64,000 nt of DNA from Sediminibacterium goheungense (GCF_004361915.1 NZ_SNWP01000010.1:1700050-1764049); one strand, 5' to 3'. Numbered from the stretch's first letter, positions 44,509 to 53,401 are shown. The notes: generated from the letters alone by a model not told the origin. Program-made: numbers and translations.

Positions 44509-44594
44509 CTATGTACACCAGAATCACACTGACGAGAATAGAATTATTCTTATCTTACAGATACCCCCATTTGTAAAAAACAAAAATTGCATTT

Positions 44595-45239
44595 ATGCAA
44601 TACAACAAAACCCAATACAAATTGTGGCGCTGGTGGCATCCGATGGTATTACACTGGATCATCAATCCCGGACTGGCCATCAATGAACTGATTTTTGGTC
44701 AGCGGGTCCCCAGAATCACGCTGGTAGAAAAGAATACGAAGAAAACACTAGGGGAACGAACCTATATTCCCTGTCCGCATTGTAACACTTTGCATCCCGG
44801 TATGAAATGGTCAGGACAAAATAAAACAGCCATGCAAAACTGGTTTGGATTGTACTGCGATCATTGCGGCAAAATTATTCCCTGTCTTATCAATCTTACT
44901 ACGCTGGTAATACTGATTGTAACCGCTCCTATCTGGTACTGGTTTAAAGAGTCTATGAAAAGAAAATGGCTGGCACAACAACCGGCCCGTTACAAAAACC
45001 TTGTACTGAATGATGATTCCAATGCCTTTGCTGGTTATGGCTGGATCAAAGAGGGTTTATCTTTTGGCTTTTTTATGTTTTTTGTAATGACAATAATAAT
45101 CAGGCCCCTTGTTATGCAAGAGCCTATTACTGGTCCGTCAATACTATCGGGTCTCATCGCCTGGCCGCTGGGGGGCTTGTCATATGGTTATCTTATGAAG
45201 CGTTTTACCCGTGTAACAAAACAGTCTCAATATAAATAA
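44595..45239 (+). CDS. Membrane protein with zinc-ribbon-like motif, function unknown
   Basis: A 214-residue protein with a four-cysteine zinc-ribbon motif: CPHC at about residue 60 and CDHC at about 90, 26 residues apart. Hydrophobic helices follow (LINLTTLVILIVTAPIWYWF, GFFMFFVMTIIIRPLVM, ILSGLIAWPLGGLSYGYL), giving three or four membrane passes. The N-terminal half is aromatic and basic (YKLWRWWHPMVLHWI). No family was recognised beyond this architecture. It lies between two strong terminators, so it is transcribed alone, downstream of the phosphoesterase unit. Confidence 0.7.
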   Translation: MQYNKTQYKLWRWWHPMVLHWIINPGLAINELIFGQRVPRITLVEKNTKKTLGERTYIPCPHCNTLHPGMKWSGQNKTAMQNWFGLYCDHCGKIIPCLINLTTLVILIVTAPIWYWFKESMKRKWLAQQPARYKNLVLNDDSNAFAGYGWIKEGLSFGFFMFFVMTIIIRPLVMQEPITGPSILSGLIAWPLGGLSYGYLMKRFTRVTKQSQYK

Positions 45240-45287
45240 TGTCAGGTATTTTTTGTTGGCACTGAATGCACAGCAATACACCGAATA

Positions 45288-45321
45288 AAAAAGCGGTTAG
45301 TATGAAAATACTAACCGCTTT
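45288..45321. terminator. Terminator shared by rho (minus) and the zinc-ribbon gene (plus)
   Basis: The perfect 14-bp stem AAAGCGGTTAGTAT / ATACTAACCGCTTT with a 4-nt spacer has a T-run on the minus side and a T-rich flank on the plus side. It is 31 bp after the rho stop. Confidence 0.9.
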
Positions 45322-45352
45322 ATATTTTATAGGTCATTGACCATTCACGAAC

Positions 45353-46927
45353 TCACCTGTTCATCGAAGCCAGAAACTCTTCATTATCCTTCGTTCCTCT
45401 CATACGCTTCAATAATTCGTTCATCGACTCTTCTGTATTCATATCGTTAATGTACAGACGGAGAATATTCATTCTTTGTAATACTTCTTTATCCAATAAC
45501 AAATCATCGCGACGGGTTGAAGAACCAACCAGGTCAATGGCAGGGAAAATACGTTTGTTCGCCAGTCTGCGATCCAGTTGTAATTCCATATTACCGGTAC
45601 CCTTGAATTCTTCAAAGATTACTTCATCCATTTTACTACCGGTTTCAATCAGCGCGGTAGCCAGGATGGTGAGTGAACCGCCATGCTCAATTTTACGGGC
45701 AGCACCAAAAAACTGTTTGGGTTTCTGCATGGCATTGGCTTCCACACCACCACTCAATACCTTACCACTGGCAGGTGCAACGGTATTGTGTGCACGGGCC
45801 AAACGGGTAATAGAGTCGAGCAGGATTACCACATCATGACCGCATTCAACCAGTCTTTTGGCTTTTTGTAAAGCGATGGTAGATACTTTCACGTGTTTTT
45901 CAGCGGGCTCATCAAAAGTAGAAGCGATCACTTCTGCTTTCACGCTGCGCTCCATATCGGTAACCTCTTCCGGACGCTCATCAATCAACACGACCATCAG
46001 GTAACATTCGGGGTGATTGGCAGCGATGGCATTGGCCACTTCTTTCAGCAACATGGTTTTACCCACTTTAGGTTGCGCCACAATCAGTCCACGCTGTCCT
46101 TTACCAATGGGTGTGAACAGGTCCATGATACGTGTGCTGTAATTATTCGACGTAGTAAAGAGGTTTAGTTTTTCGTAAGGGAACAAAGGTGTCAGGTAAT
46201 CGAAGGGAACGCGGTCGCGTACTTCATCCGGACGTTTGCCATTGATATGATCCACTTTCAGCAGGGCGAAATACTTCTCTCCTTCTTTCGGCGGACGAAC
46301 AGCACCCTGTACCGTATCACCTGTTTTCAGACCAAATAGTTTGATCTGTGACGGAGATACATATACATCATCGGGTGATGATAAGTAGTTATAATCTGAA
46401 GAGCGAAGGAAACCATAACCATCGGGCATCATTTCCAGCACACCTTCTCCGAGGATTACGCCTTCAAATTCAATATTAAAATTGGGTTCTTTTTTGTGGT
46501 GACGTTGTGGCTGCTGTGCGGGTGCTTCCTGGGGCAAACCGGTCTCTGGAGCTTGTTGTTCAGTTTCTCCTGCCTGTGTACCGTCTTCGGTATTAACAGT
46601 ATGCTGAGGTGCTGCCGCTTCCTCTGTTTTTTCGTTCCTTGCTTTTTTAACAGGGCCACGTTTGGGAGCCGCTTTTTCAGGCGCTTCCTGCATTACTTCC
46701 GCTTCTTCGGTACCATTGGATGTTTTAACGGTAACAGGTTTGCGGGCACGCGCTGTTTTTTTCTTGGGATCATCTTTCGACTCACTGGCCTGAACAGCCT
46801 GGTTATCTAGGATCTTGTAAATAAGACCCTGCTTGTCGAGCTTTTTGGCACCCGAAATCTTTAACTGCTCAGCTATATCAAGCAGCTCGGGCAATAACAT
46901 GTCATTTAATTGCAGAATATCGTACAT
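45353..46927 (-). CDS. rho: Transcription termination factor Rho
   Basis: A 524-residue Rho, the RNA-dependent ATPase that ends transcription. The N-terminal helical domain ([20 protein letters not shown]) is followed by a low-complexity insert, about residues 50-145, rich in Lys/Ala/Glu/Gln/Pro ([10 protein letters not shown]...[10 protein letters not shown]), absent from E. coli Rho but usual in Bacteroidota. The RNA-binding cold-shock domain has [28 protein letters not shown]. The motor shows the Walker [25 protein letters not shown], and [16 protein letters not shown]. Length exceeds the usual 420 because of the insert. A 244-nt untranslated leader precedes it, which is consistent with regulation through its own leader. 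Confidence 0.97.
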   Translation of the reverse strand: MYDILQLNDMLLPELLDIAEQLKISGAKKLDKQGLIYKILDNQAVQASESKDDPKKKTARARKPVTVKTSNGTEEAEVMQEAPEKAAPKRGPVKKARNEKTEEAAAPQHTVNTEDGTQAGETEQQAPETGLPQEAPAQQPQRHHKKEPNFNIEFEGVILGEGVLEMMPDGYGFLRSSDYNYLSSPDDVYVSPSQIKLFGLKTGDTVQGAVRPPKEGEKYFALLKVDHINGKRPDEVRDRVPFDYLTPLFPYEKLNLFTTSNNYSTRIMDLFTPIGKGQRGLIVAQPKVGKTMLLKEVANAIAANHPECYLMVVLIDERPEEVTDMERSVKAEVIASTFDEPAEKHVKVSTIALQKAKRLVECGHDVVILLDSITRLARAHNTVAPASGKVLSGGVEANAMQKPKQFFGAARKIEHGGSLTILATALIETGSKMDEVIFEEFKGTGNMELQLDRRLANKRIFPAIDLVGSSTRRDDLLLDKEVLQRMNILRLYINDMNTEESMNELLKRMRGTKDNEEFLASMNR

Positions 46928-47171
46928 AAACTCTATTGATGGGAAAAATTCAAATTATCATCATTCAAAATCCAGTCTAAGGAAATGCGGGCTCAGATCG
47001 GAAAAACTTGGGTAATATATTGATTGGAAGAGGATAAACTGACCTGTCGAGAGCAAAAAAAGACGGTATCAGCTTGGTTTCCGATGCAATGTTAAGCGAA
47101 AAAAATCAAAAACAAAACAAAAAATTCATTTAAAACCGGAGCTGGCAGAAAGGATTAAGGGTATTTTCTCC

Positions 47172-48155
47172 TTATGTATCAGGAAACTGGGTTTTGTCAA
47201 CAATTCTGCTGATCATCTGGTCAAGTTCCTGCGCACTCATTCTTAAATACTGTAATATCTGTTCGTTTTCTTCGATGGTTTTCTGTTGAAAATCCATCAG
47301 ATCCGTTAAACCAATAATATTGGCTACCGGCCTCCGTATTTCGTGTGATTGTATTTTGGCAATTTCTTTCAGTGCATCTACATGTTTCTGTATCTGAATC
47401 TCCTGCTCCTTACGTTCTGTAATATTGATAGAGGCAATTACCAGACCCGATAAGGTTCCGTTATCGTCGAAAACACCATAATACCGGCGGAGAAACCATT
47501 TTTTTTCACCATCCGGATAAGTGATCATATGTTCGTGCGAAACGGTTGATTTCTGTTTTTCAAGCATTTTTTTATGCTCCTGTGCCAGTGCCTGATCTGA
47601 TTCTGGATAATACTTTGTGAGCCTTTCGCCTACTAAAAAAGGCGCTCCGAACATTTTTATGGCATGCTCCTGTGCCTTTCGGTTGGCATATTTAATACAG
47701 AAATCGGTATCCATATAAATCAGCACATTGTCGGAGCTATTGATGATAGACTGCAGGGTTTTTTCGGAAGCAGCTATCTGGTCTCTCTTGTTTTTCAGCT
47801 CCGTAATGTTCTTGGAAATACCAACTACATAATGAATAAGGCCATTATCATCTGTAATGGGAAACAACTCGCTCAAACTGGCTGTTCCATCTTCAAAATC
47901 TTCTTCAAAACTAATGCTATGTCCTTTTTCTACACATTCAATAAAACGCAAACGAATGGCATCGATAATGCTGGAACGAAGCATGTCTTTAAATTCCTTA
48001 CCAATTACCGACTCTTCTGTAACACCAAATTTTTTTAGGTAGGCGGGATTTACGTATTCCATTACAAACTCTTTACCGCTGCTTTGTACTCGTACGATAA
48101 ACACTGCATCAGAGGTGAGTTCAATCAATGATTGGAACAGTGATGATTGGATCAT
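47172..48155 (-). CDS. Two-PAS sensor protein with HisKA helix but no ATPase domain
   Basis: A 327-residue cytoplasmic protein. PAS 1 lies at about 8-120 (LTSDAVFIVRVQSSGKEFVMEYVNPAYLKKFG) and PAS 2 at about 125-250 (SDNVLIYMDTDFCIKYANRKAQ), the second with a PAC segment ending LVIASINITERKEQE. A dimerisation/phosphoacceptor helix follows with His271 in KIQSHEIRRPVANIIGL. The protein stops about 55 residues later, so no HATPase domain is present, and the ORF shows no sign of a downstream fragment. It could dimerise with another kinase or serve as a phosphate shuttle; such short forms are frequent in Bacteroidota. It is divergent from asnS. Confidence 0.8.
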   Translation of the reverse strand: MIQSSLFQSLIELTSDAVFIVRVQSSGKEFVMEYVNPAYLKKFGVTEESVIGKEFKDMLRSSIIDAIRLRFIECVEKGHSISFEEDFEDGTASLSELFPITDDNGLIHYVVGISKNITELKNKRDQIAASEKTLQSIINSSDNVLIYMDTDFCIKYANRKAQEHAIKMFGAPFLVGERLTKYYPESDQALAQEHKKMLEKQKSTVSHEHMITYPDGEKKWFLRRYYGVFDDNGTLSGLVIASINITERKEQEIQIQKHVDALKEIAKIQSHEIRRPVANIIGLTDLMDFQQKTIEENEQILQYLRMSAQELDQMISRIVDKTQFPDT

Positions 48156-48226
48156 GCGGTTTGGATATGGAATGGATAAAAAAGCGACTAAAAATATACA
48201 TTTTTCGGGGCAATTATGAAGAAATT

Positions 48227-48439
48227 GGCTGTGAGCTTTGAGCTATGCGCTGCGAGCCTTGATGGGTGGTTATTGCAAGCTTTCCGCGATGATTGAAAAA
48301 CAGGGCAGGACCTGCGAATTACTTTTTCTTACTACATTTCTTTAATCGAAACACTCAGGTGTCTGAATAGGCCGTTGACCCATCAAACTCAACGTATGCA
48401 AAGGTGCAGCTCATGGCTCATCGCTCAAAGCTCACAGCC
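48227..48439. repeat. GAGCTTTGAGC word-palindrome
   Basis: The arm at 48227-48258 begins GGCTGTGAGCTTTGAGC and the arm at 48406-48439 ends in the exact inverse of that 17-mer. Both arms repeat degenerate GAGC(C/T)ATG-type words. A 147-nt spacer separates them. The element covers the 337-bp gap between the divergent PAS gene and asnS. Confidence 0.82.
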
Positions 48440-48459
48440 CCCAATACTCTTATCTCCCT

Positions 48460-48467
48460 TATCTTTG
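48460..48467 (+). promoter_or_regulatory. Promoter -7 motif of asnS
   Basis: TATCTTTG fits TAnnTTTG and lies 25 nt before the asnS ATG, immediately after the right arm of the inverted repeat. Confidence 0.5.
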
Positions 48468-48492
48468 CGCTATCATCAAGCAAGAGCAAGCA

Positions 48493-49941
48493 ATGTTTAA
48501 CAAGAGAACCAGAATTAAAGACCTGCTGAGTAGCAGCACCACCGGACAGGAAACCATTGTAATGGGTTGGGTACGCACTTTCCGTAACAACCAGTTTATA
48601 GCATTGAACGACGGTAGTACCAATAACAATTTACAGGTAGTGGCCGAACTGGGCTTGCTGGATGAAGCAACACTGAAACGCATTACCACCGGTGCTTCTT
48701 TAAAAGTAACAGGAACGGTAGTGCCATCACTGGGTAAAGGACAAACCGTGGAGTTGAAAGCTACTACCATTGAAGTGTTGGGTGATAGTGATGCAGAGAA
48801 ATATCCTTTACAACCTAAAAAACATAGCCTTGAATTTTTGCGCGAAATAGCGCACCTGCGCTTCCGTACCAATACATTTGGTGCTGTGTTCCGCATCAGA
48901 CACGCACTGGCATTTGCGGTACATAAGTTTTTTAATGAAAAAGGTTTTGTGTACCTGCATACGCCCATTATTACTTCCAGCGATGCAGAGGGAGCGGGTG
49001 AAATGTTTCGGGTAACTACCTTACCATTCGATAATCCACCACGCAAAGAAGATGGCAGCATCGATTTTTCAGAAGACTTTTTTGGCAAGAGCACCAACCT
49101 CACGGTAAGTGGTCAGCTGGAAGGTGAGCTGGGTGCCATGGCTTTTAGTGAGATCTATACTTTTGGTCCTACTTTCCGTGCAGAGAACTCAAATACCACC
49201 CGCCACCTGGCAGAGTTCTGGATGATAGAACCTGAGATGGCTTTTTATGATATTGAAGACAATATGAACCTGGCGGAAGAGTTCATTCAATACCTGATTA
49301 AGTATGTGATGGAACATAATGCCGATGACCTGGCATTTCTCGATCAGCGACTGGCAGAAGAAGAAAAACAGAAACCGCAGAACGAGCGTCAGGAATTTGG
49401 TTTACTGGAGAAGTTGAAATTTGTGGTAGACAATCAGTTTGAGCGTATTACTTATACAGAAGCCATTCAGATATTATTAGACTCACCACACTACAAGAAA
49501 AAGAAATTCAAGTTCGATGTAAAGTGGGGTATCGATATGCAGAGTGAGCATGAGCGTTACCTGGTAGAGAAACATTTTAAGAAGCCTGTGATTGTTACGG
49601 GTTATCCTGCGGCCATCAAGGCGTTTTATATGCGCCTGAACGATGGTTGTGAGCCGGGTAAAGAAACTGTAGCGGCCATGGATATACTGGCACCGGGTAT
49701 CGGAGAAATTGTTGGCGGATCGCAGAGAGAAGAGCGTCTGGAAAAACTGGAAGCCAGAATGAAAGACATGCATATACCGGCCGAAGAAATGAGCTGGTAT
49801 TTAGATACCCGCCGTTATGGCACCGTACCACATGCCGGCTTTGGTTTGGGCTTTGAGCGCATGGTACAGTTTGTAACCGGCATGACGAATATCCGCGACG
49901 TCATTGCTTTTGCAAGAACGCCAAAGAATTGTGAGTTTTAG
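48493..49941 (+). CDS. asnS: Asparaginyl-tRNA synthetase
   Basis: A 482-residue class II aminoacyl-tRNA synthetase that charges tRNA-Asn. The N-terminal OB-fold anticodon-binding domain covers about residues 1-115 ([20 protein letters not shown]). Motif 1 lies around [19 protein letters not shown], motif 2 in [21 protein letters not shown] and motif 3 in [21 protein letters not shown]. It ends ARTPKNCEF, the AsnRS signature that separates it from AspRS. An insert with a charged segment ([19 protein letters not shown]) occurs near residue 280. Presence of AsnRS means the direct route to Asn-tRNA is used. Confidence 0.98.
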   Translation: MFNKRTRIKDLLSSSTTGQETIVMGWVRTFRNNQFIALNDGSTNNNLQVVAELGLLDEATLKRITTGASLKVTGTVVPSLGKGQTVELKATTIEVLGDSDAEKYPLQPKKHSLEFLREIAHLRFRTNTFGAVFRIRHALAFAVHKFFNEKGFVYLHTPIITSSDAEGAGEMFRVTTLPFDNPPRKEDGSIDFSEDFFGKSTNLTVSGQLEGELGAMAFSEIYTFGPTFRAENSNTTRHLAEFWMIEPEMAFYDIEDNMNLAEEFIQYLIKYVMEHNADDLAFLDQRLAEEEKQKPQNERQEFGLLEKLKFVVDNQFERITYTEAIQILLDSPHYKKKKFKFDVKWGIDMQSEHERYLVEKHFKKPVIVTGYPAAIKAFYMRLNDGCEPGKETVAAMDILAPGIGEIVGGSQREERLEKLEARMKDMHIPAEEMSWYLDTRRYGTVPHAGFGLGFERMVQFVTGMTNIRDVIAFARTPKNCEF

Positions 49942-49944
49942 AGA

Positions 49945-50049
49945 GAAGCCATTAGCCATTAGCTATTAGCTTTTAGCCAGGAGTAGTAAATTGCGAATAA
50001 AACACGTCTCTTTCTAACAGCTAATGGCTAATAGCTAACAGCTTGCAGC
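49945..50049. repeat. TTAGCCATTAGC word-palindrome
   Basis: The left arm 49945-49978 iterates ATTAGCCATTAGCTATTAGC; the right arm 50014-50049 carries the inverse words (CTAATGGCTAATAGC). A 35-nt spacer lies between. It fills the gap between asnS and the DUF3050 gene. Confidence 0.85.
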
Positions 50050-50089
50050 TTCTTCAAAAACTTTTTCTGCCCCCACACGTATATATTAC

Positions 50090-50866
50090 ATGCAAAATGA
50101 AAATATCATTCGGCTGAAAAAGCAGCTGGAAGAAGTGAGGCCCTCGCTTGTAGAACATGCTTTGTACCATAGTTTAGAGAACCTTCAACAACTGCAGTTG
50201 TTTACCGGGTATCATGTATTTGCGGTATGGGATTTTATGAGTTTGCTGAAATCTTTACAGCAAAAACTTACCTGCACCTCCCTACCCTGGATGCCTGTGG
50301 GTTCTGCCAATACTAGATACCTGATCAATGAAATTGTACTGGGCGAAGAAAGCGATGTAGATGAAGCGGGTAAGAGAACCAGTCATTTCGAGTTGTACCT
50401 CGCTGCCATGGAGAAAATGGGGGCAGATACCACCGCCATCAGGCAGTTATTACTCTATCTGCAAAATGGCGCCACGGTACAGCAGGCCATGGAAAGTTTG
50501 CAATTGCCGGTGGCCATTAAAGATTTTGTAGGCTATACTTTTCATATCATTGAAAAAGCGCCGGTGCATGTACAGGCGGCAGTATTTACTTTCGGAAGAG
50601 AGGACCTGATACCCGATATGTTTATGGGTTTGGTGAAGGACCTGTCGATACATTATCCGGAACAATTGTCTGTATTTAGATATTATCTGGAGCGGCATAT
50701 TGAGGTAGATGGCGACCACCACAGCCACCTGGCCATGGAAATGGTAGCTGAGCTTTGTGGAGAGGATGCCTTAAAATGGGAGCAGGCTACAGAAGCGGCC
50801 ATCAGTAGCCTGAAACATCGTAAGAAGCTATGGGATGCTGTGCTGGGGCAGGTGGCCGCTGTGTAA
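50090..50866 (+). CDS. DUF3050 (haem-oxygenase-like fold) protein
   Basis: A 258-residue cytoplasmic protein of the DUF3050 family, which shares the helical haem-oxygenase-like fold. The start is MQNENIIRLKKQLEEVRPSL. Conserved segments: YHVFAVWDFMSLLKSLQQKLT, PWMPVGSANTRYLINEIVLGEESD, and near the C-terminus EVDGDHHSHLAMEMV with an acidic/His pair that could bind metal. No reaction is established for the family. It is followed by a hairpin and then the tRNA-Phe promoter, so it is a single-gene unit. Confidence 0.88.
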   Translation: MQNENIIRLKKQLEEVRPSLVEHALYHSLENLQQLQLFTGYHVFAVWDFMSLLKSLQQKLTCTSLPWMPVGSANTRYLINEIVLGEESDVDEAGKRTSHFELYLAAMEKMGADTTAIRQLLLYLQNGATVQQAMESLQLPVAIKDFVGYTFHIIEKAPVHVQAAVFTFGREDLIPDMFMGLVKDLSIHYPEQLSVFRYYLERHIEVDGDHHSHLAMEMVAELCGEDALKWEQATEAAISSLKHRKKLWDAVLGQVAAV

Positions 50867-50882
50867 TACAGGTGCCTATTGG

Positions 50883-50914
50883 TTTTGCGGTTTTTGGTAC
50901 TATAAACCGCAAAA
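50883..50914. repeat. Stem-loop after the DUF3050 gene
   Basis: The perfect 11-bp stem TTTTGCGGTTT / AAACCGCAAAA with a 10-nt loop lies 17 bp after the stop codon. It lacks a T-run on either side, so a terminator role is only possible. Confidence 0.7.
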
Positions 50915-50926
50915 AATCTGCTTTAA

Positions 50927-50959
50927 TTGTGGATTATATGTGAAAACCCCCTATTTTTG
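50927..50959 (+). promoter_or_regulatory. Promoter of tRNA-Phe
   Basis: TATTTTTG at 50952-50959 fits TAnnTTTG, and TTG at 50927-50929 lies 22 nt upstream, near the expected -33 position. The tRNA begins about 102 nt downstream, so a long 5' leader with several palindromes (GGGCTAGCCC, AAACCCATGGGTTT, GGTGCGC/GCGCACC) would be removed by RNase P. Confidence 0.5.
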
Positions 50960-51061
50960 CTGCCCGCTTACGCTAAAGCTACAGCGGGCTAGCCCGAAAC
51001 CCATGGGTTTTTGGTTGCAGAAAGATGTTTTGGTGCGCTTGCGCACCGAAGCTTCAGCGAA

Positions 51062-51134
51062 GGTGCGGTAGCTCAGTCGGTAGAGCAAAGGACTGAAAAT
51101 CCTTGTGTCGCCGGTTCGATCCCGGCCCACACCA
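51062..51134 (+). tRNA. tRNA-Phe (anticodon GAA)
   Basis: A cloverleaf of 73 nt can be drawn: acceptor GGTGCGG / CCACACC, D-arm GCTC...GAGC, anticodon stem AAGGA / TCCTT with loop CTGAAAA (anticodon GAA at 51095-51097), and T-arm GCCGG-TTCGATC-CCGGC. The discriminator is A and no CCA is encoded. One acceptor pair (position 5 with 68) is C-A, a mismatch that is worth checking. It is the only tRNA found in the window. Confidence 0.93.
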
Positions 51135-51144
51135 CAAGCCAGAT

Positions 51145-51180
51145 AAGGCTTTCAAGCGATTAGCTTGGAAGCCTTTTTCT
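51145..51180 (+). terminator. Rho-independent terminator of tRNA-Phe
   Basis: The 12-bp stem AGGCTTTCAAGC / GCTTGGAAGCCT (one T-G wobble) with a 5-nt loop is followed by TTTTCTTTT. It lies 10 nt after the tRNA. Confidence 0.88.
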
Positions 51181-51297
51181 TTTGGTTAAACAATAGTTAA
51201 ACAAATTCTATAATTTATCTTTTAAAAGATTTTGATAAGTTCACACTAATGCAGTTAGACCTAAGTTAACTAGATAACATTAGTCCTATTGTCAGCT

Positions 51298-52560
51298 TTA
51301 CCACAAAACATAAAACGGAACTGCCCAAAGGTTTTTACCGAATGGTGCAACTTCTTTTCCTGCATATAAAACGATACCTCCTGCGAAATCATTTCCGGTT
51401 AGTTCCTGGAATACTTTGATGCCTTTAAAATCATCGGCATTTACTAATTCAGTTTTTTTTACCTCAATGGCGAATACAGATCCATCCGGCTTCTCAATAA
51501 CAAAATCCACTTCCTTACCATCACTTGTTCGGAAATGATAGAGTTCAGCTTTTAATGCACTGTTGCTTAGTTGTTTCAAAAGCTCTGTAGCTACAAAGTT
51601 TTCAAGCAAATGGCCGAAGAGTTCCGGCTTGTTTTGAGCTATGTCTTCAAGATTGTAATCGAGCAGATGAGCAATCATGCAGGTATCAAGTAGATAACCT
51701 TTTGGCGACTTCACAAGGCGTTTGCCGATATTGCGGAACCACGGTTTTACATCAAAGGTCAGGAACATCAACTTAAGGATATTGCGGTACTGCTTTCCGG
51801 TAACAGAGTTTAGGCCAACTTCACGCGATATATCAGAGTCGTTCAATAATCCGCCGGTACGGGTTGCAAGTACACGGAGTAAATTCGGGAGCACCGACAT
51901 TTTATCCAGCTCGGCAATCTGTCTTACATCCCTTTGAAGGATGGTCGTTATATAGCCATCAAACCACGTCTTACGCTGATCATTATCGAGAAGGGATATT
52001 TCCGGGAAGGTGGCTCTTTTGATCGCATCAACGATGGATAGCCCCCGGTCATCTATGCCCCTAAAGTCCATATTCAGGATACGCTCAAGACCACCCGGAT
52101 TATTGTGAGTAGCTTCTGCCGCCGTAAAAGGGTAGAGCGTCATAATAGCCATCCGACCTACAAGCGGGTCGGAAAGCTTTGGCAAAGCCAGGATATTGGC
52201 TGAACCCGTTAAGAGGTACTGACCGTTGGCATTTGCCTTGTCGGTTAGCCGGGCTTTATCCACCACCACTTTCAATGCTCTGAACAGTTCCGGCACAAGC
52301 TGAACCTCATCAATGATCAAAGGCAGGTCGAAACCAGTCAGGAAAGCCTCTGGTGCAGAAGAGGCCGCAGCCATTTGGGTAGGCCGGTCAAAACTCACAT
52401 ATTGAGCCGGGTGATTGTCCTGGCCGATTTCTGGGGCTATCGTCTGAACAAGCGTGCTTTTACCGGCCTGCCTGGCCCCATTCAGGAACACGATCGGACT
52501 TACTTTTAAAGCCTCTTTGATCCGCTTCGTTATGTGTCTGTTGAAATAGTTCATGCTCAT
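51298..52560 (-). CDS. AAA+ ATPase with DUF4143 C-terminal domain
   Basis: A protein of 420 residues when started at the ATG at 52560 (MSMNYFNRHITKRIKEAL); a TTG further upstream is less likely. Walker A is FLNGARQAGKSTLVQ at about residue 35, followed by LPLIIDEVQLVPELFRALKVVVD with the Walker B Asp, and TGSANILALPKLSDPLVGRM, the typical sensor segment. The C-terminal DUF4143 region ends YHFRTSDGKEVDFVIEKPDGSVFAIEVKKTE, which resembles a PD-(D/E)xK nuclease-like core (D...E-x-K). Such genes are often horizontally spread and their role is unsettled. It follows the tRNA in opposite orientation and has a TTGCAAAT-bearing upstream region. Confidence 0.88.
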   Translation of the reverse strand: MSMNYFNRHITKRIKEALKVSPIVFLNGARQAGKSTLVQTIAPEIGQDNHPAQYVSFDRPTQMAAASSAPEAFLTGFDLPLIIDEVQLVPELFRALKVVVDKARLTDKANANGQYLLTGSANILALPKLSDPLVGRMAIMTLYPFTAAEATHNNPGGLERILNMDFRGIDDRGLSIVDAIKRATFPEISLLDNDQRKTWFDGYITTILQRDVRQIAELDKMSVLPNLLRVLATRTGGLLNDSDISREVGLNSVTGKQYRNILKLMFLTFDVKPWFRNIGKRLVKSPKGYLLDTCMIAHLLDYNLEDIAQNKPELFGHLLENFVATELLKQLSNSALKAELYHFRTSDGKEVDFVIEKPDGSVFAIEVKKTELVNADDFKGIKVFQELTGNDFAGGIVLYAGKEVAPFGKNLWAVPFYVLW

Positions 52561-52563
52561 TCC

Positions 52564-52650
52564 TTGCAAATCTAAGAATACTATTTAAAATATTTAAAGC
52601 ATAACTTTAAATTTGCAAGAATATTTGTTTTCTTTTTACTTTTTTGCAAA
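52564..52650 (-). promoter_or_regulatory. Operator-like region upstream of the AAA+ gene
   Basis: TTGCAAAT at 52564-52571 and ATTTGCAA at 52611-52618 are inverted copies, and a third TTTGCAAAA occurs near 52643. Between them lies the perfect inverted repeat TTTAAAG-CATAA-CTTTAAA (52593-52611). The pattern fits binding sites for a regulator at the promoter. Confidence 0.45.
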
Positions 52651-52881
52651 ATTATTGGCTGATGCGGTGAATAATTTCCTTATTCGCCGCATAAAAGCGG
52701 GGAATATATGTATATCCATGAACGGGGTGTTCAGTTCGCAGCTCAAACCTCTCCCTCTCCCTAATCTCCCCTCACTATAACCCCTACCTTAACTGTACTG
52801 TCACTGTACTCTAATCCTTATGTGCCTGTAAAACTGGGCCAAAAAGGCTATTTTCTGATACAATCCATTGATTATCATAAA

Positions 52882-52913
52882 CGTTCACAGTGTTCATGTG
52901 AACACTGTGAACG
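52882..52913. repeat. 32-bp palindrome
   Basis: Arms CGTTCACAGTGTTCA and TGAACACTGTGAACG are exact inverse copies around a TG centre. GTTCAC-type words repeat within each arm. It lies alone in a long gene-free stretch. Confidence 0.9.
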
Positions 52914-53320
52914 AAAAACAGCAACCTGGGCCCTTAGATTTGTTCTGGCAATGCGCAAAGCCACCAGCTCACTTCAATGCAGGGAAGTTGACCGGTAAGA
53001 AAACAACCTTGTAAAACAGGTGCCCTGAGATGGAACATCAGCTTCCATACAAGGAACACCCCAAAACAAAAACAAATGGCAAAACAAGACGGCCTGATTC
53101 GTTTAAAAAGGCAGGATTACGGATTCACTTTTGGAAAATTCCGAAACTTTCCAAAAGTTGAACCAGGGCAAATCTGTCAATAGTTTTCGAATGCTGTATT
53201 GGAAATAATGACCTCCAGCTGAGGGATATCTATAATGAAACCGATACCCCACAAGGATAATCCTGTAATCTGCTCTTTGTACAGACAAACATGTATAGAT
53301 AAAAAAACTGCAGTAAGAAA
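52914..53320. other. Gene-free stretch, no convincing gene
   Basis: About 840 bp (52561-53401) lack a gene. A 35-codon open frame at 53076-53183 on the plus strand (MAKQDGLIRLKRQDYG) starts like a small conserved Chitinophagaceae protein but ends early and contains a palindrome (ACTTTTGGAAA / TTTCCAAAAGT, 53128-53159). It may be a decayed gene. Pyrimidine-rich sequence at 52741-52800 has no visible function. Confidence 0.45.
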
Positions 53321-53323
53321 AGT

Positions 53324-53386
53324 GTATGGAAGTTGTTAATAATACAGATACACCCCCCGGTATTACCTGAATACCAACTTCCATAC
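53324..53386 (-). terminator. Long inverted repeat, probable terminator of the 53402 gene
   Basis: GTATGGAAGTTG at 53324-53335 and CAACTTCCATAC at 53375-53386 are perfect 12-bp arms; an inner hairpin GGTATT/AATACC lies between. On the minus strand the right side is followed by ACTTTTCTT. It is 16 bp after the gene's stop codon. Confidence 0.6.
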
Positions 53387-53401
53387 GCTTTGAAAAGAAA
53401 A

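Noticed and set aside
48459..49103. 214-codon minus-strand frame inside asnS
   Set aside because: Shadow of asnS, starting and ending without regulatory signals.
53076..53183. 35-codon frame starting MAKQDGLIRLKRQDYG
   Set aside because: Too short, interrupted by a palindrome; kept only as a possible decayed gene.
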